Origin: Actinomyces oris
GTDB lineage: Bacteria; Actinomycetota; Actinomycetes; Actinomycetales; Actinomycetaceae
DNA length: 64,000 nt
Direction of reading: 5' to 3'
NCBI RefSeq assembly: GCF_001937445.1
Contig: NZ_MSKS01000028.1
Coordinates: 58,192-122,191 of the forward strand
Shown: positions 49,572-57,043 of the stretch, one piece after another
How the letters are laid out: the number at the start of each line of letters is the position of its first letter
Numbering within the stretch: position 1 is the stretch's first letter
The notes under the pieces: model-generated
The model's input: only the letters and a program-made list of their open reading frames with translations
Database searches by the model: none
What the model was told of the DNA's origin: nothing
Program-made: the position numbers and the translations under genes

Positions 49572-51299
49572 TCAGCGCAGCCCCATGATCTGCCCGGTGT
49601 CGAGATCGACGTCGATGCGTTCGGCGGCGGGGTGGCTCGACAGACCCGGCATGGTCGACAGGCTGCCGCAGATCGCGTAGACGTAGCCGGCCCCCGCGGC
49701 CAGGCGCACCTCGCGCACTGGCAGGCGCCACCCGGTGGGCACGCCCTTGAGGCCGGGCTCAGCCGACAGGGACAGCGGGGTCTTGGCGACGATGACGGGC
49801 AGGTTCCCGAAGCCGCTGCGTTCATAGTCATCCAGCCGCCTGCTCGCGGCGGGGGTGTAGTCCACGCCGTCGGCGCCGTAGAGCTCGGCCAGCTTGGCGA
49901 TCTTGGTGCGCAGGTCGTCCTGAGGCTCGTAGGCGGGTCGGGGGCAGGCCACCTCTCCCGCCTCCTGGCAGGCCTCGACGACGGTCCCAGCCAGGTCGAG
50001 GCAGCCCTCGCCTCCCCTGGTGACGGGGTGGCAGGCCGCGACCCGGGCTCCGGCGTCGCGGGCGATACGAGTTACCTCCTCGATCTCGCTGTCATGGTCG
50101 GTGGGGAAGACGTTGACGGCCACGACCGGGGTGATGCCGAAACCGCGCACGATCTGCAGGTGCTTGAGCAGGTTGGCGGCGCCTGCGCGCACGTCCTCGA
50201 CGTTCCCCTGGAGCATCTCCTCGGGCAGGTCCTTGCCGCTGACGAGTCGGTGGCGCCCGCTGTGGGCCTTGAGCGCCCTGATGGTGACCACGACGACGGC
50301 GATGGTCGGGTGCATCCCCGAGACGGCGCACTTGAGGTCGATGAAGCGCTCCAGGCCCATGTCGGATCCGAAGCCGGCCTCGGTGAGGATGTAGCCGCCG
50401 TCGCCGACCCCTGCTGCGGCGACGCGGTCGGCGATGACCGAGGAGCAGCCGGTGGCAATGTTGCCGAAGGGGCCGGTGTGGACCAGGACGGGCGTGCCCT
50501 CACCGGTGCGCAGGAGATTGGGTTCGAGGGCGTCGCGCAGGACGGCGCACATGGCCCCGGCTGCCTTGAGGTCCTCAGCGCTGATCCACTCCCCGCTGCG
50601 GCTTTGGCCGATGACGATGTGCCCCAGGCGCCTGCGCAGGTCGGCCAGGCCCGTGGCCAGCGACATGATGACCATGAGCTCGCTGGCGGGGGTGATGTCG
50701 AAGGAGGCCTGCCGGGTGATGCCGTCGATCCTGGACCCCAGGCCGGTGACGATATGGCGCAGGGCGCGGTCGTTGACGTCCAGGACCCGGGGCCAGGTGA
50801 TGGTGCGTTCGTCAATGTCGAGCTCGTTGCCGTGGTACAGGTGGTTGTCGATCATCGCCGACAGGAGGTTGTGGGCGGCGGTGATGGCGTGGAAGTCGCC
50901 GGTCAGATGCAGGTTCATCCGCTCGGCCGGCAAGATGCGGGCGCCTCCGGAGCCTCCGGCCCCGCCCTTGATGCCGAAGGTGGGGCCCATGGCCGACTGG
51001 CGCAGGGTGAGGACGGCCCGCTCGCCCAGGCGGGTGAGTCCCTGGGCCAGTCCGATGGCCGTGGTGGTCTTGCCCTCCCCGAAAGGCGTCGGCGTGATCG
51101 CAGTGACGACGACGTAGTGAGGGGCATACGCACCCCCGCTGCACACGTGCTGGCTGGATTCCAGCACGCGCAGGTCGATCTTGGCCACGTCACGGCCGTG
51201 AGGGATGACGTGCTCGGCGGCGATGCCCGCCGACGCCGCCAGCGCGTGGAGGTCGATCGGGGCGTGGGGGCCGCCAGTGGCCGCAATCACCTGGGTCAT
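49572..51299 (-). CDS. fhs: Formate--tetrahydrofolate ligase
   Basis: A 575-residue FTHFS that makes 10-formyl-tetrahydrofolate from formate, ATP and tetrahydrofolate. The P-loop is TPTPFGEGKTTTAIGLAQGL (about residues 69-88); later family segments are GDFHAITAAHNLLSAMIDNH, VTGLGSRIDGITRQASFDIT and LKCAVSGMHPTIAVVVVTIRAL. The segment that normally reads LREPSLGP is LRQSAMGP here, and the following glycine-rich run is shortened, so some divergence near the active site is real. ATG 51299 follows TAGGCT by six bases (leaderless type). It stands alone upstream of recX in the opposite reading context. Confidence 0.93.
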   Translation of the reverse strand: MTQVIAATGGPHAPIDLHALAASAGIAAEHVIPHGRDVAKIDLRVLESSQHVCSGGAYAPHYVVVTAITPTPFGEGKTTTAIGLAQGLTRLGERAVLTLRQSAMGPTFGIKGGAGGSGGARILPAERMNLHLTGDFHAITAAHNLLSAMIDNHLYHGNELDIDERTITWPRVLDVNDRALRHIVTGLGSRIDGITRQASFDITPASELMVIMSLATGLADLRRRLGHIVIGQSRSGEWISAEDLKAAGAMCAVLRDALEPNLLRTGEGTPVLVHTGPFGNIATGCSSVIADRVAAAGVGDGGYILTEAGFGSDMGLERFIDLKCAVSGMHPTIAVVVVTIRALKAHSGRHRLVSGKDLPEEMLQGNVEDVRAGAANLLKHLQIVRGFGITPVVAVNVFPTDHDSEIEEVTRIARDAGARVAACHPVTRGGEGCLDLAGTVVEACQEAGEVACPRPAYEPQDDLRTKIAKLAELYGADGVDYTPAASRRLDDYERSGFGNLPVIVAKTPLSLSAEPGLKGVPTGWRLPVREVRLAAGAGYVYAICGSLSTMPGLSSHPAAERIDVDLDTGQIMGLR

Positions 51300-51305
51300 G
51301 AGCCA

Positions 51306-51311
51306 AGCCTA
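51306..51311 (-). promoter_or_regulatory. -10 hexamer of leaderless fhs promoter
   Basis: TAGGCT on the minus strand, six bases before the fhs ATG. Confidence 0.5.
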
Positions 51312-51364
51312 GTCGGCCGGCAAGCAGGCCTCAGGCTCTTGACGCCCCACAAGCAGTCCCGTCG

Positions 51365-51862
51365 TCATTCCGATTCCTCGGCGTGAGCAGCAGCGATGGC
51401 TCGCATAGTCACGTCCCGGCTGTAGCCCTTGCGCCCCAGCACAGCGGCGGTGCGGCGCCGGCGCACCTCCCAGGGCAGGTGGCCGGTGGCGGAGAGCTTC
51501 TTGCGGGCCAGCGCCAGCGCCGCCACGTCCTCGTCCTCGGAGCTGATCTGCTCGAGGGCCTCGGCGACATCTCCCTCGCCCAGCCCCTTGCGCCGCAGCT
51601 CCTCGGCGATGGCCCGTCTGGCTGCCCCCTTCTCCGCGAAGCGGGTGCGCGCCAGGCGGGCCGCGTAGGCGGTGTCGTCAATGACTCCGGCCGCCTCCAG
51701 ACGGTCGAGGACCTCGGTGGCCACACGGGGGTCCACCTCCTTGCGCTCAAGGAGCTCGGCCAGGGCCGCGCGAGGAGCCGCACTGCGGTCCAGGCGGCGC
51801 AGGACGATCTCCCGCGCCGCCTCGACCGCCTGCGCGTGGGTGTCAGGGATGAGCCAGGGCAT
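51365..51862 (-). CDS. recX: Regulatory protein RecX
   Basis: A 165-residue RecX that binds RecA filaments and limits their activity. Tandem three-helix repeats are visible: AREIVLRRLDRSAAPRAALAELL, IDDTAYAARLARTRFAEKGAARRAIAEELRRKG (shown in part: YAARLARTRFAEKGAARRAI) and a last repeat with RRRRTAAVLGRKGYSRDVT. Its ATG overlaps the recA stop by one base (TGATG), the standard actinobacterial recA-recX coupling, so it shares the recA SOS promoter. Confidence 0.94.
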   Translation of the reverse strand: MPWLIPDTHAQAVEAAREIVLRRLDRSAAPRAALAELLERKEVDPRVATEVLDRLEAAGVIDDTAYAARLARTRFAEKGAARRAIAEELRRKGLGEGDVAEALEQISSEDEDVAALALARKKLSATGHLPWEVRRRRTAAVLGRKGYSRDVTMRAIAAAHAEESE

Positions 51863-53103
51863 CAGAACCCGCCGGCGTCCTCACCGAAGATGGTGTCCGG
51901 CTCATCCGCCGACGCCTCTTTGGGGGTCTTCGCGCTCTTGGAGGCCTTAGCGGTGGTGGCGGCCTTCTTCCCGCGCCCCCGGGCGTTCTTGACCGCGCTC
52001 GTGGCGGCGGTGTCAGCGCTGTCCACCGGGACGGCGGCCGCGGCCACGGCCGCCTCGGCGGCGGCGAGCTCCTCAGCCTCCCGGGCCTTGCGGCCGGGCT
52101 CACCGATGCCCAGGGCGGCGAGGATCTTCTCCTCGATCTCGGCAGCCAGCTGCGGGTTGTCCTTGAGGAAGTTGCGGGCGTTCTCCTTGCCCTGACCGAG
52201 CTGGTCCTCCCCGTAGGTGAACCAGGCCCCCGACTTGCGCACCACGCCGTTGTCCACACCCAGGTCCAGCAGGCTGCCCTCGCGGGAGATGCCCTGGCCG
52301 TAGAGGATGTCGAACTCGGCCTGCTTGAAGGGCGGCGCCATCTTATTCTTGACGACCTTGACCCGGGTGCGGTTACCCACGGGCTGGTCTCCGTCCTTGA
52401 GGCCGCCGATGCGGCGCACGTCCAGACGCACGGAGGCGTAGAACTTCAGGGCCTTCCCACCGGTGGTGGTCTCCGGGTTGCCGAAGAACACACCGATCTT
52501 CTCACGCAGCTGGTTGATGAAGATGGCGGTGGTGCCGGTGGAGGAAAGTGCACCGGTGATCTTGCGCAGCGCCTGGCTCATGAGGCGGGCCTGGAGGCCG
52601 ACGTGGGAGTCCCCCATCTCCCCCTCGATCTCGGCCTTGGGGACCAGGGCCGCCACGGAGTCGATGACGATGATGTCCAGGCCGCCCGAGCGCACCAGCA
52701 TGTCGGTGATCTCCAGGGCCTGCTCCCCGGTGTCCGGCTGTGAGACCAGGAGGTTGTCGATGTCGACGCCCAGGGCCTTGGCGTAGACCGGGTCGAGGGC
52801 GTGCTCGGCGTCAATGAAGGCCGCGTTCCCGCCGGCCCTCTGCGCGCTGGCCACGGCGTGCAGGGCGACGGTGGTCTTTCCGGAGGACTCCGGCCCGTAG
52901 ACCTCGATGATGCGCCCCCTCGGGAGCCCTCCGACTCCCAGAGCCACGTCGAGGGCGACCGACCCCGTCGGGATGACGGAGACCGGAGGACGGGACTCGT
53001 CCCCCAGACGCATGACGGATCCCTTACCGAAGCTCTTGTCGATCTGGGCGAGGGCTGTGGCCAGGGCCTTGGAGCGGTCCTGGGTCTGGCTGGCAGCGGG
53101 CAT
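51862..53103 (-). CDS. recA: Recombinase RecA
   Basis: A 413-residue RecA. Walker A is GPESSGKTT (about residues 68-76), Walker B lies in [15 protein letters not shown] (about 142-156), and loop L2 begins [22 protein letters not shown]. The usual enzyme ends near residue 350; here the last 65 residues are an Ala/Lys-rich basic tail ([20 protein letters not shown]) that ends acidic ([10 protein letters not shown]). Such tails modulate DNA binding in other RecAs. ATG 53103 follows GAGG by seven bases. An SOS box lies 180 bases upstream, next to the -10 TACTGT. recX follows with a one-base overlap. Confidence 0.98.
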   Translation of the reverse strand: MPAASQTQDRSKALATALAQIDKSFGKGSVMRLGDESRPPVSVIPTGSVALDVALGVGGLPRGRIIEVYGPESSGKTTVALHAVASAQRAGGNAAFIDAEHALDPVYAKALGVDIDNLLVSQPDTGEQALEITDMLVRSGGLDIIVIDSVAALVPKAEIEGEMGDSHVGLQARLMSQALRKITGALSSTGTTAIFINQLREKIGVFFGNPETTTGGKALKFYASVRLDVRRIGGLKDGDQPVGNRTRVKVVKNKMAPPFKQAEFDILYGQGISREGSLLDLGVDNGVVRKSGAWFTYGEDQLGQGKENARNFLKDNPQLAAEIEEKILAALGIGEPGRKAREAEELAAAEAAVAAAAVPVDSADTAATSAVKNARGRGKKAATTAKASKSAKTPKEASADEPDTIFGEDAGGF

Positions 53104-53275
53104 TGTTCTACCTCGGTTCTCAGGGCGGCGCGCAGCCGCGGCGGACATGGCTGGTCAACTTCGGCGAGGTCCCCTCTCCGGGGCTCACCAACAACGGTAT
53201 GCCTGACCACTGACATCTATCTCCGCCCATCATCAGCCCTGTGGACTCAGGGGGCGTCGTCGTCGTTCGTGGAGA

Positions 53276-53281
53276 ACAGTA
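53276..53281 (-). promoter_or_regulatory. recA -10 hexamer
   Basis: TACTGT on the minus strand, two bases downstream of the recA SOS box; it implies an untranslated leader of about 165 bases. Confidence 0.55.
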
Positions 53282-53282
53282 C

Positions 53283-53298
53283 CCGAACACCTGTTCGA
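53283..53298. promoter_or_regulatory. SOS box (LexA site) of recA
   Basis: CCGAACACCTGTTCGA, eleven of twelve fixed positions of TCGAAC-N4-GTTCGA, lying between the -35 and -10 regions. Confidence 0.9.
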
Positions 53299-53370
53299 TC
53301 ATGACATCATCGTCACGCGCGTGTCGGCGACTCCTGAGCTTGCCCCAGCACCCGCCCTCACCGCCTGGGC

Positions 53371-53589
53371 TCAGCGACGGGGATCCGAGCGGAAGATCCA
53401 TCGCTCGGCATCCGTGCGCTCAGTCTCGTCGCACAGAAGACTCCAGACCCGCTCCGGCGCCACACCGTCGTCAAGCGCCTGCACGCAGGTCACCCCCAGG
53501 CCCGGAAGAACCAGATCCTGCGCCAGCGACCGGCCGTAGGCCGAACCGAAGACCGTCTCGACGGCGTTCCAGAACTCCGAGTGCTTCAC
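53371..53589 (-). CDS. DUF3046 family protein
   Basis: A 72-residue conserved actinobacterial protein of unknown function, usually found next to recA-recX. It starts MKHSEFWNAVETVFGSAYGR, continues with LVLPGLGVTCVQALDDGV and ends with ERWIFRSDPRR; W7 and the LGxxTxxxALDxG pattern are the family marks. GTG 53589 is the chosen start, consistent with the family's N-terminus, with a G-rich ribosome binding site close by. No catalytic residues can be named. It sits between clgR and the recA promoter on the same strand. Confidence 0.85.
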   Translation of the reverse strand: MKHSEFWNAVETVFGSAYGRSLAQDLVLPGLGVTCVQALDDGVAPERVWSLLCDETERTDAERWIFRSDPRR

Positions 53590-53718
53590 CACTCCCCCTT
53601 TGTCAACAGGCAACCCGGCGGCGAGTCCACTCATCGTGGCCCCACCGCCGGGAGGGTCGGCTCACTGGCAACGGCCTGCGCACCGCGAGAGCAGCGCAAG
53701 CAGAGCATCAGCGGATGG

Positions 53719-54129
53719 TCACCGCAGGGCGACCCCCTGCTGACGCACGAGCTCATCGGGAACTGTGTCTGGAATCATGACACCCTCGGTCAGGGCGATG
53801 CGGTCGGAGACCTCGCGCAGCACCATGGACAGGGGGGCGTCAAGCGCCTGGCAGATGGAGGCGAGCAGCTCGGAGGAGGCTTCCTTCTGACCGCGCTCAA
53901 CCTCGGAGAGGTACCCCAGGGAGACGCGGGCCTGAGAGGAGACCTCACGCAGCGTGCGTCCCTGGTGCTGTCGGACGCCGCGCAGGACTTCTCCGATCTC
54001 GCGGCGCAGGACGACATTCTCATGCTTCGGGGTGTCCACGGACACACCGTACCCTGCCCCGGGTCCCTGGCGCATCGGCATCCGGTTGTTGATCGGGCGA
54101 GTGGTGCGGGGGTGAGTCGTGTTGTTCAT
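53719..54129 (-). CDS. clgR: ClgR-like XRE-family regulator
   Basis: A 136-residue regulator with a Cro/C1-type helix-turn-helix ([20 protein letters not shown], then [19 protein letters not shown]) at about residues 43-90. In actinobacteria a protein of this form between recA and pgsA is ClgR (Rv2745c), an activator of clpP, clpC and stress genes and itself a Clp substrate. Sequence and position both fit. The N-terminal 30 residues are variable, and later starts (for example the GTG of VSVDTPKHE) are possible. Upstream lies cinA on the same strand after a 160-base gap that should hold its promoter. Confidence 0.85.
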   Translation of the reverse strand: MNNTTHPRTTRPINNRMPMRQGPGAGYGVSVDTPKHENVVLRREIGEVLRGVRQHQGRTLREVSSQARVSLGYLSEVERGQKEASSELLASICQALDAPLSMVLREVSDRIALTEGVMIPDTVPDELVRQQGVALR

Positions 54130-54290
54130 CGTCTAGCACAACCATTCACGTCGTGGATTCATTCCCGCCACGCGGGTCCAGCTCTTCGGCTCCGGTGACG
54201 TTGGGAACCACTCTACCGGTATTCCTGAGAGAAATCTGAAATACGCCTTAGTCTGTGGTCTGTAGTTGGTCGGTCGTCGATGTGAGGCAG

Positions 54291-54815
54291 TCACGGCTGC
54301 GACTCACGGCCTTCTTCCCGCAGGAAACCGATGGCCAGCTCACACACTTCCATCACGGTGGCGCGCCGGATCTGCGAGCGGTCACCGCTCAGGTGCAGCT
54401 CGCGGTGTCCGTGCCCCCAAGGAGCGGCGACGGCGACGTGAACCGTTCCCGCCGGATGGCCGTCGGCCGGCCCCGGTCCGGCCACTCCAGTGGTCGCCAG
54501 CCCCAGATCGGCCCCGAGGAGCCTGCGCACTCCGTGCGCCATCTGCAGGGCGACATCGCGGTCCACCGGCCCGGTCCGCTCCAGGTGCGCAGCATCGACC
54601 CCGAGGACCTGCGCCTTGATCCGAGTGGCGTAGGCCACGACCGCCCCCACGAGCACACGGGAGGCGCCGGGGACCTCCACCAGGCTGGAGGAGACCTGCC
54701 CACCCGTCAATGACTCGGCGATCGCCAGACTCACTCCGCGATCCGCGGCAGCTTGCAGCAGGGCCGTCGCCACGCGGATACGGCCCTCGGCGCCCTGCAC
54801 GTCCCCGATCACCAC
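54291..54815 (-). CDS. cinA: CinA C-terminal domain protein, nicotinamide-nucleotide amidase
   Basis: A 174-residue protein equal to the C-terminal (PncC) domain of CinA, which deamidates nicotinamide mononucleotide. The family residues are visible in LAIAESLTGGQVSSSLVEVPGAS (shown: AESLTGGQVSSSL), VGAVVAYATRIKAQVLGV and TTGVAGPGPADGHPAGTVHVA. The N-terminal MoCF-like domain of full CinA is absent, which is usual in this phylum. It follows pgsA by 19 bases and is co-transcribed. GTG 54815 or the next codon GTG 54812 may start it. Confidence 0.92.
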   Translation of the reverse strand: MVIGDVQGAEGRIRVATALLQAAADRGVSLAIAESLTGGQVSSSLVEVPGASRVLVGAVVAYATRIKAQVLGVDAAHLERTGPVDRDVALQMAHGVRRLLGADLGLATTGVAGPGPADGHPAGTVHVAVAAPWGHGHRELHLSGDRSQIRRATVMEVCELAIGFLREEGRESQP

Positions 54816-54834
54816 GGCTTGCGCCCCGGGGAGG

Positions 54835-55458
54835 TCACTGGTCGCTCCGTCCGTCCTGACGGCTCAACCGCACCGCCTGGCGGACATAGTCCAGGCCGGT
54901 CACCACCGTGACGATGAGCGCCGCAGCCACGATGACGTAGGCCGCCTTGGTCAGGAACGTGGCCGGGCCCGCGGGCAGCAGGAGCATGGACCAGGGTGTG
55001 AGCAGCCCGACCAGCCCCACCATCTGCAGCGTCGTCTTGATCTTGCCGCCGCGCGAGGCCGCCATGACGGCGCGGCGCAGCATGAAGAAGCGCATGACCG
55101 TGATGCCGAGCTCGCGCACGACGATGAGGATGGTGACCCACCACCACAGCCGGTGGTTGACGCTCAGCAGGACGAAGGCGGACAGGGTCAGCGCCTTGTC
55201 CGCGATCGGGTCGGCGATCTTGCCGAAGGAGGTCACCAGCCCCCACGAGCGCGCCAGCTGGCCGTCCAGGCGATCCGTGAAGGCCGCCACGACGAAGACC
55301 ACGACTGCGGCGAGCCTGGCCCGATCCCCTGGCAGCAGGGAGAGCCAGATGAAGACGGGCACGAGCAGCAGGCGCAGCACCGTCAGGACGTTGGCGATGT
55401 TGAGCAGCGGCGCCTGCTCTGACTGCGCAGCGCCGTCCGGGGCGGTCGGGGCGTTCAT
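54835..55458 (-). CDS. pgsA: CDP-diacylglycerol--glycerol-3-phosphate 3-phosphatidyltransferase
   Basis: A 207-residue integral membrane CDP-alcohol phosphatidyltransferase that makes phosphatidylglycerophosphate. The full motif DG-x2-AR-x8-G-x3-D-x3-D is present in DGQLARSWGLVTSFGKIADPIAD (in parts: DGQLAR, GKIADPIAD), about residues 64-86, with five to six hydrophobic segments. ATG 55458 follows TAGGCT by seven bases, so the transcript with cinA is probably leaderless. The neighbours match the mycobacterial pgsA3-clgR-recA region. Confidence 0.95.
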   Translation of the reverse strand: MNAPTAPDGAAQSEQAPLLNIANVLTVLRLLLVPVFIWLSLLPGDRARLAAVVVFVVAAFTDRLDGQLARSWGLVTSFGKIADPIADKALTLSAFVLLSVNHRLWWWVTILIVVRELGITVMRFFMLRRAVMAASRGGKIKTTLQMVGLVGLLTPWSMLLLPAGPATFLTKAAYVIVAAALIVTVVTGLDYVRQAVRLSRQDGRSDQ

Positions 55459-55465
55459 CAGGGTC

Positions 55466-55471
55466 AGCCTA
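55466..55471 (-). promoter_or_regulatory. -10 hexamer of leaderless pgsA promoter
   Basis: TAGGCT on the minus strand, seven bases before the pgsA ATG. Confidence 0.5.
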
Positions 55472-55686
55472 GTCGCGGACGGCCTCCAGTCGACGCAGAA
55501 ACCTCGATCCATCTTCTCGACCGCCTCGTATCTGCTCACCTCCGCCGTACGCGCTACGACGCCACCACATACGACACGCGGCATAAGATCCGTTCTCACC
55601 CACGGTTCACGCCGACGTCTCGACACGTCCGCCTCGCGCCGCCGGAACGAGCACGAACCGTGCACACGTCATTAAGGTCCACTTCT

Positions 55687-55692
55687 TACGTT
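55687..55692 (+). promoter_or_regulatory. -10 hexamer of leaderless capA-like gene promoter
   Basis: TACGTT, seven bases before the ATG at 55700. Confidence 0.45.
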
Positions 55693-55699
55693 CATCACC

Positions 55700-57043
55700 A
55701 TGTACTCAGCCGCTCCTCTGCCTTCGTCTTCGCCACGCTCGGCACGTCTCGCCCGCAGGTCACGAGGACCCATCCTCCTGACCGCCGCCGTTCTCATCAC
55801 GTCCGCCGCGGTGAGCGGCTGCGCGACGAGCACTGACCACTCCGTGCCGGCTCAGTCGCCGACTCCGTCCGCCTCCGCCAGCACCGGCGGCTCACAGGAC
55901 GTGCACTTCACCGTGGGCTACGCCGGGGACGTCCTCATGCACATGCCGGTGATGGAGTCCACCCCGGGGGCCTCAGGGGACATCACCGCCAACATCGCTG
56001 CTGAGACCCCCTGGGTCGAGGGCCTGGATCTGGCCCTGTGTGGGATGGAGGTTCCTGTCGCTCCGGACGGGGTCTACTCGGGCTACCCCTCCTTCGGCAC
56101 CTCGGCCGAGGTCGTGGCCGCCTTGGCGAGATCCGGGTGGGACGGCTGCGCAACCGCCTCCAACCACGCTGCGGATCGGGGAGAGGCGGGGGTCGTGGCC
56201 ACCTTGGACGCCCTGGACGCTCACGGGCTGGGCCACGCTGGCACCTACCGGAGCCGACAGGACGCCTCGGTGCCCTTCGCGCTCTACGAGCTTGAGCGGG
56301 GTGGGCGCACAGTGACCATCGCCCAGATCTCCACGACCATGGACCTCAACGGCCTGGAGGATCCCACCGGCTACTCGGTGTCGCTCAACGACGTCGGCGC
56401 CATCACGAAGGCGGCGACGTCGGCCCGTGCGGCGGGTGCCGACCTCGTCGTCGTCCACTCCCAGCTCGGTGAGGAGTACGAGACCACGCCCAACGACAAG
56501 CAGGTCTCCTACGCCCAGTCCCTGGCCGACAGCGGGCAGGTCGACATCCTCTTCGGCGCTCACCCCCATGTACCTCAGCCCGTCGAGAAGCTCTCCGGCG
56601 GAGTCGGGGGCAAGGGGATGTGGGTGTCGTACTCGGCCGGCAACTACATCTCCAACCAGGACGAGGAGTGCTGCGCCCCGCTGTCCGACGTCGGCCAGCT
56701 GGTCTGGGCCGACGTCACGTCCCACGCCGACGGCTCAGTGAGCGTGGACAAGCTGAACTGGCACCCATTCACGATGGATCTCGCCGGCGGCTACAAGATC
56801 CGGGACCTGACGGCGCTTCACAACGGTGAACGCCCTGCCGATCTGGGCCTGAGCACGGAGGAGATCGACCGACGCTGGAGCCTGCTGACCTCTCAGGTCA
56901 AGGACGCCTCGACCATGTCCACCACACCGCCCAAGGCCACCGGACCGGCTCCGACGATTCCCAGCCGGGACGAGGTCATCACACGAGCCGGAGCCCACCC
57001 GGGCCCGCAGGGCACGGCATCGGCCTCCCCATCACCACGATGA
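55700..57043 (+). CDS. CapA/PgsA-family lipoprotein (poly-gamma-glutamate synthesis type)
   Basis: A 447-residue exported lipoprotein. A basic N-terminus and hydrophobic segment ([18 protein letters not shown]) end in a lipobox Cys near residue 41, followed by a Ser/Pro-rich linker. The body is a CapA calcineurin-like metallophosphoesterase fold: [12 protein letters not shown] (metal site), [29 protein letters not shown] and [12 protein letters not shown]. CapA proteins act in capsule or poly-gamma-glutamate synthesis or cell-wall anchoring; no capB or capC is present, so the role is open. ATG 55700 lacks a ribosome binding site but follows TACGTT by seven bases. Its end overlaps ftsK by 12 bases, tail to tail. 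Confidence 0.87.
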   Translation: MYSAAPLPSSSPRSARLARRSRGPILLTAAVLITSAAVSGCATSTDHSVPAQSPTPSASASTGGSQDVHFTVGYAGDVLMHMPVMESTPGASGDITANIAAETPWVEGLDLALCGMEVPVAPDGVYSGYPSFGTSAEVVAALARSGWDGCATASNHAADRGEAGVVATLDALDAHGLGHAGTYRSRQDASVPFALYELERGGRTVTIAQISTTMDLNGLEDPTGYSVSLNDVGAITKAATSARAAGADLVVVHSQLGEEYETTPNDKQVSYAQSLADSGQVDILFGAHPHVPQPVEKLSGGVGGKGMWVSYSAGNYISNQDEECCAPLSDVGQLVWADVTSHADGSVSVDKLNWHPFTMDLAGGYKIRDLTALHNGERPADLGLSTEEIDRRWSLLTSQVKDASTMSTTPPKATGPAPTIPSRDEVITRAGAHPGPQGTASASPSPR

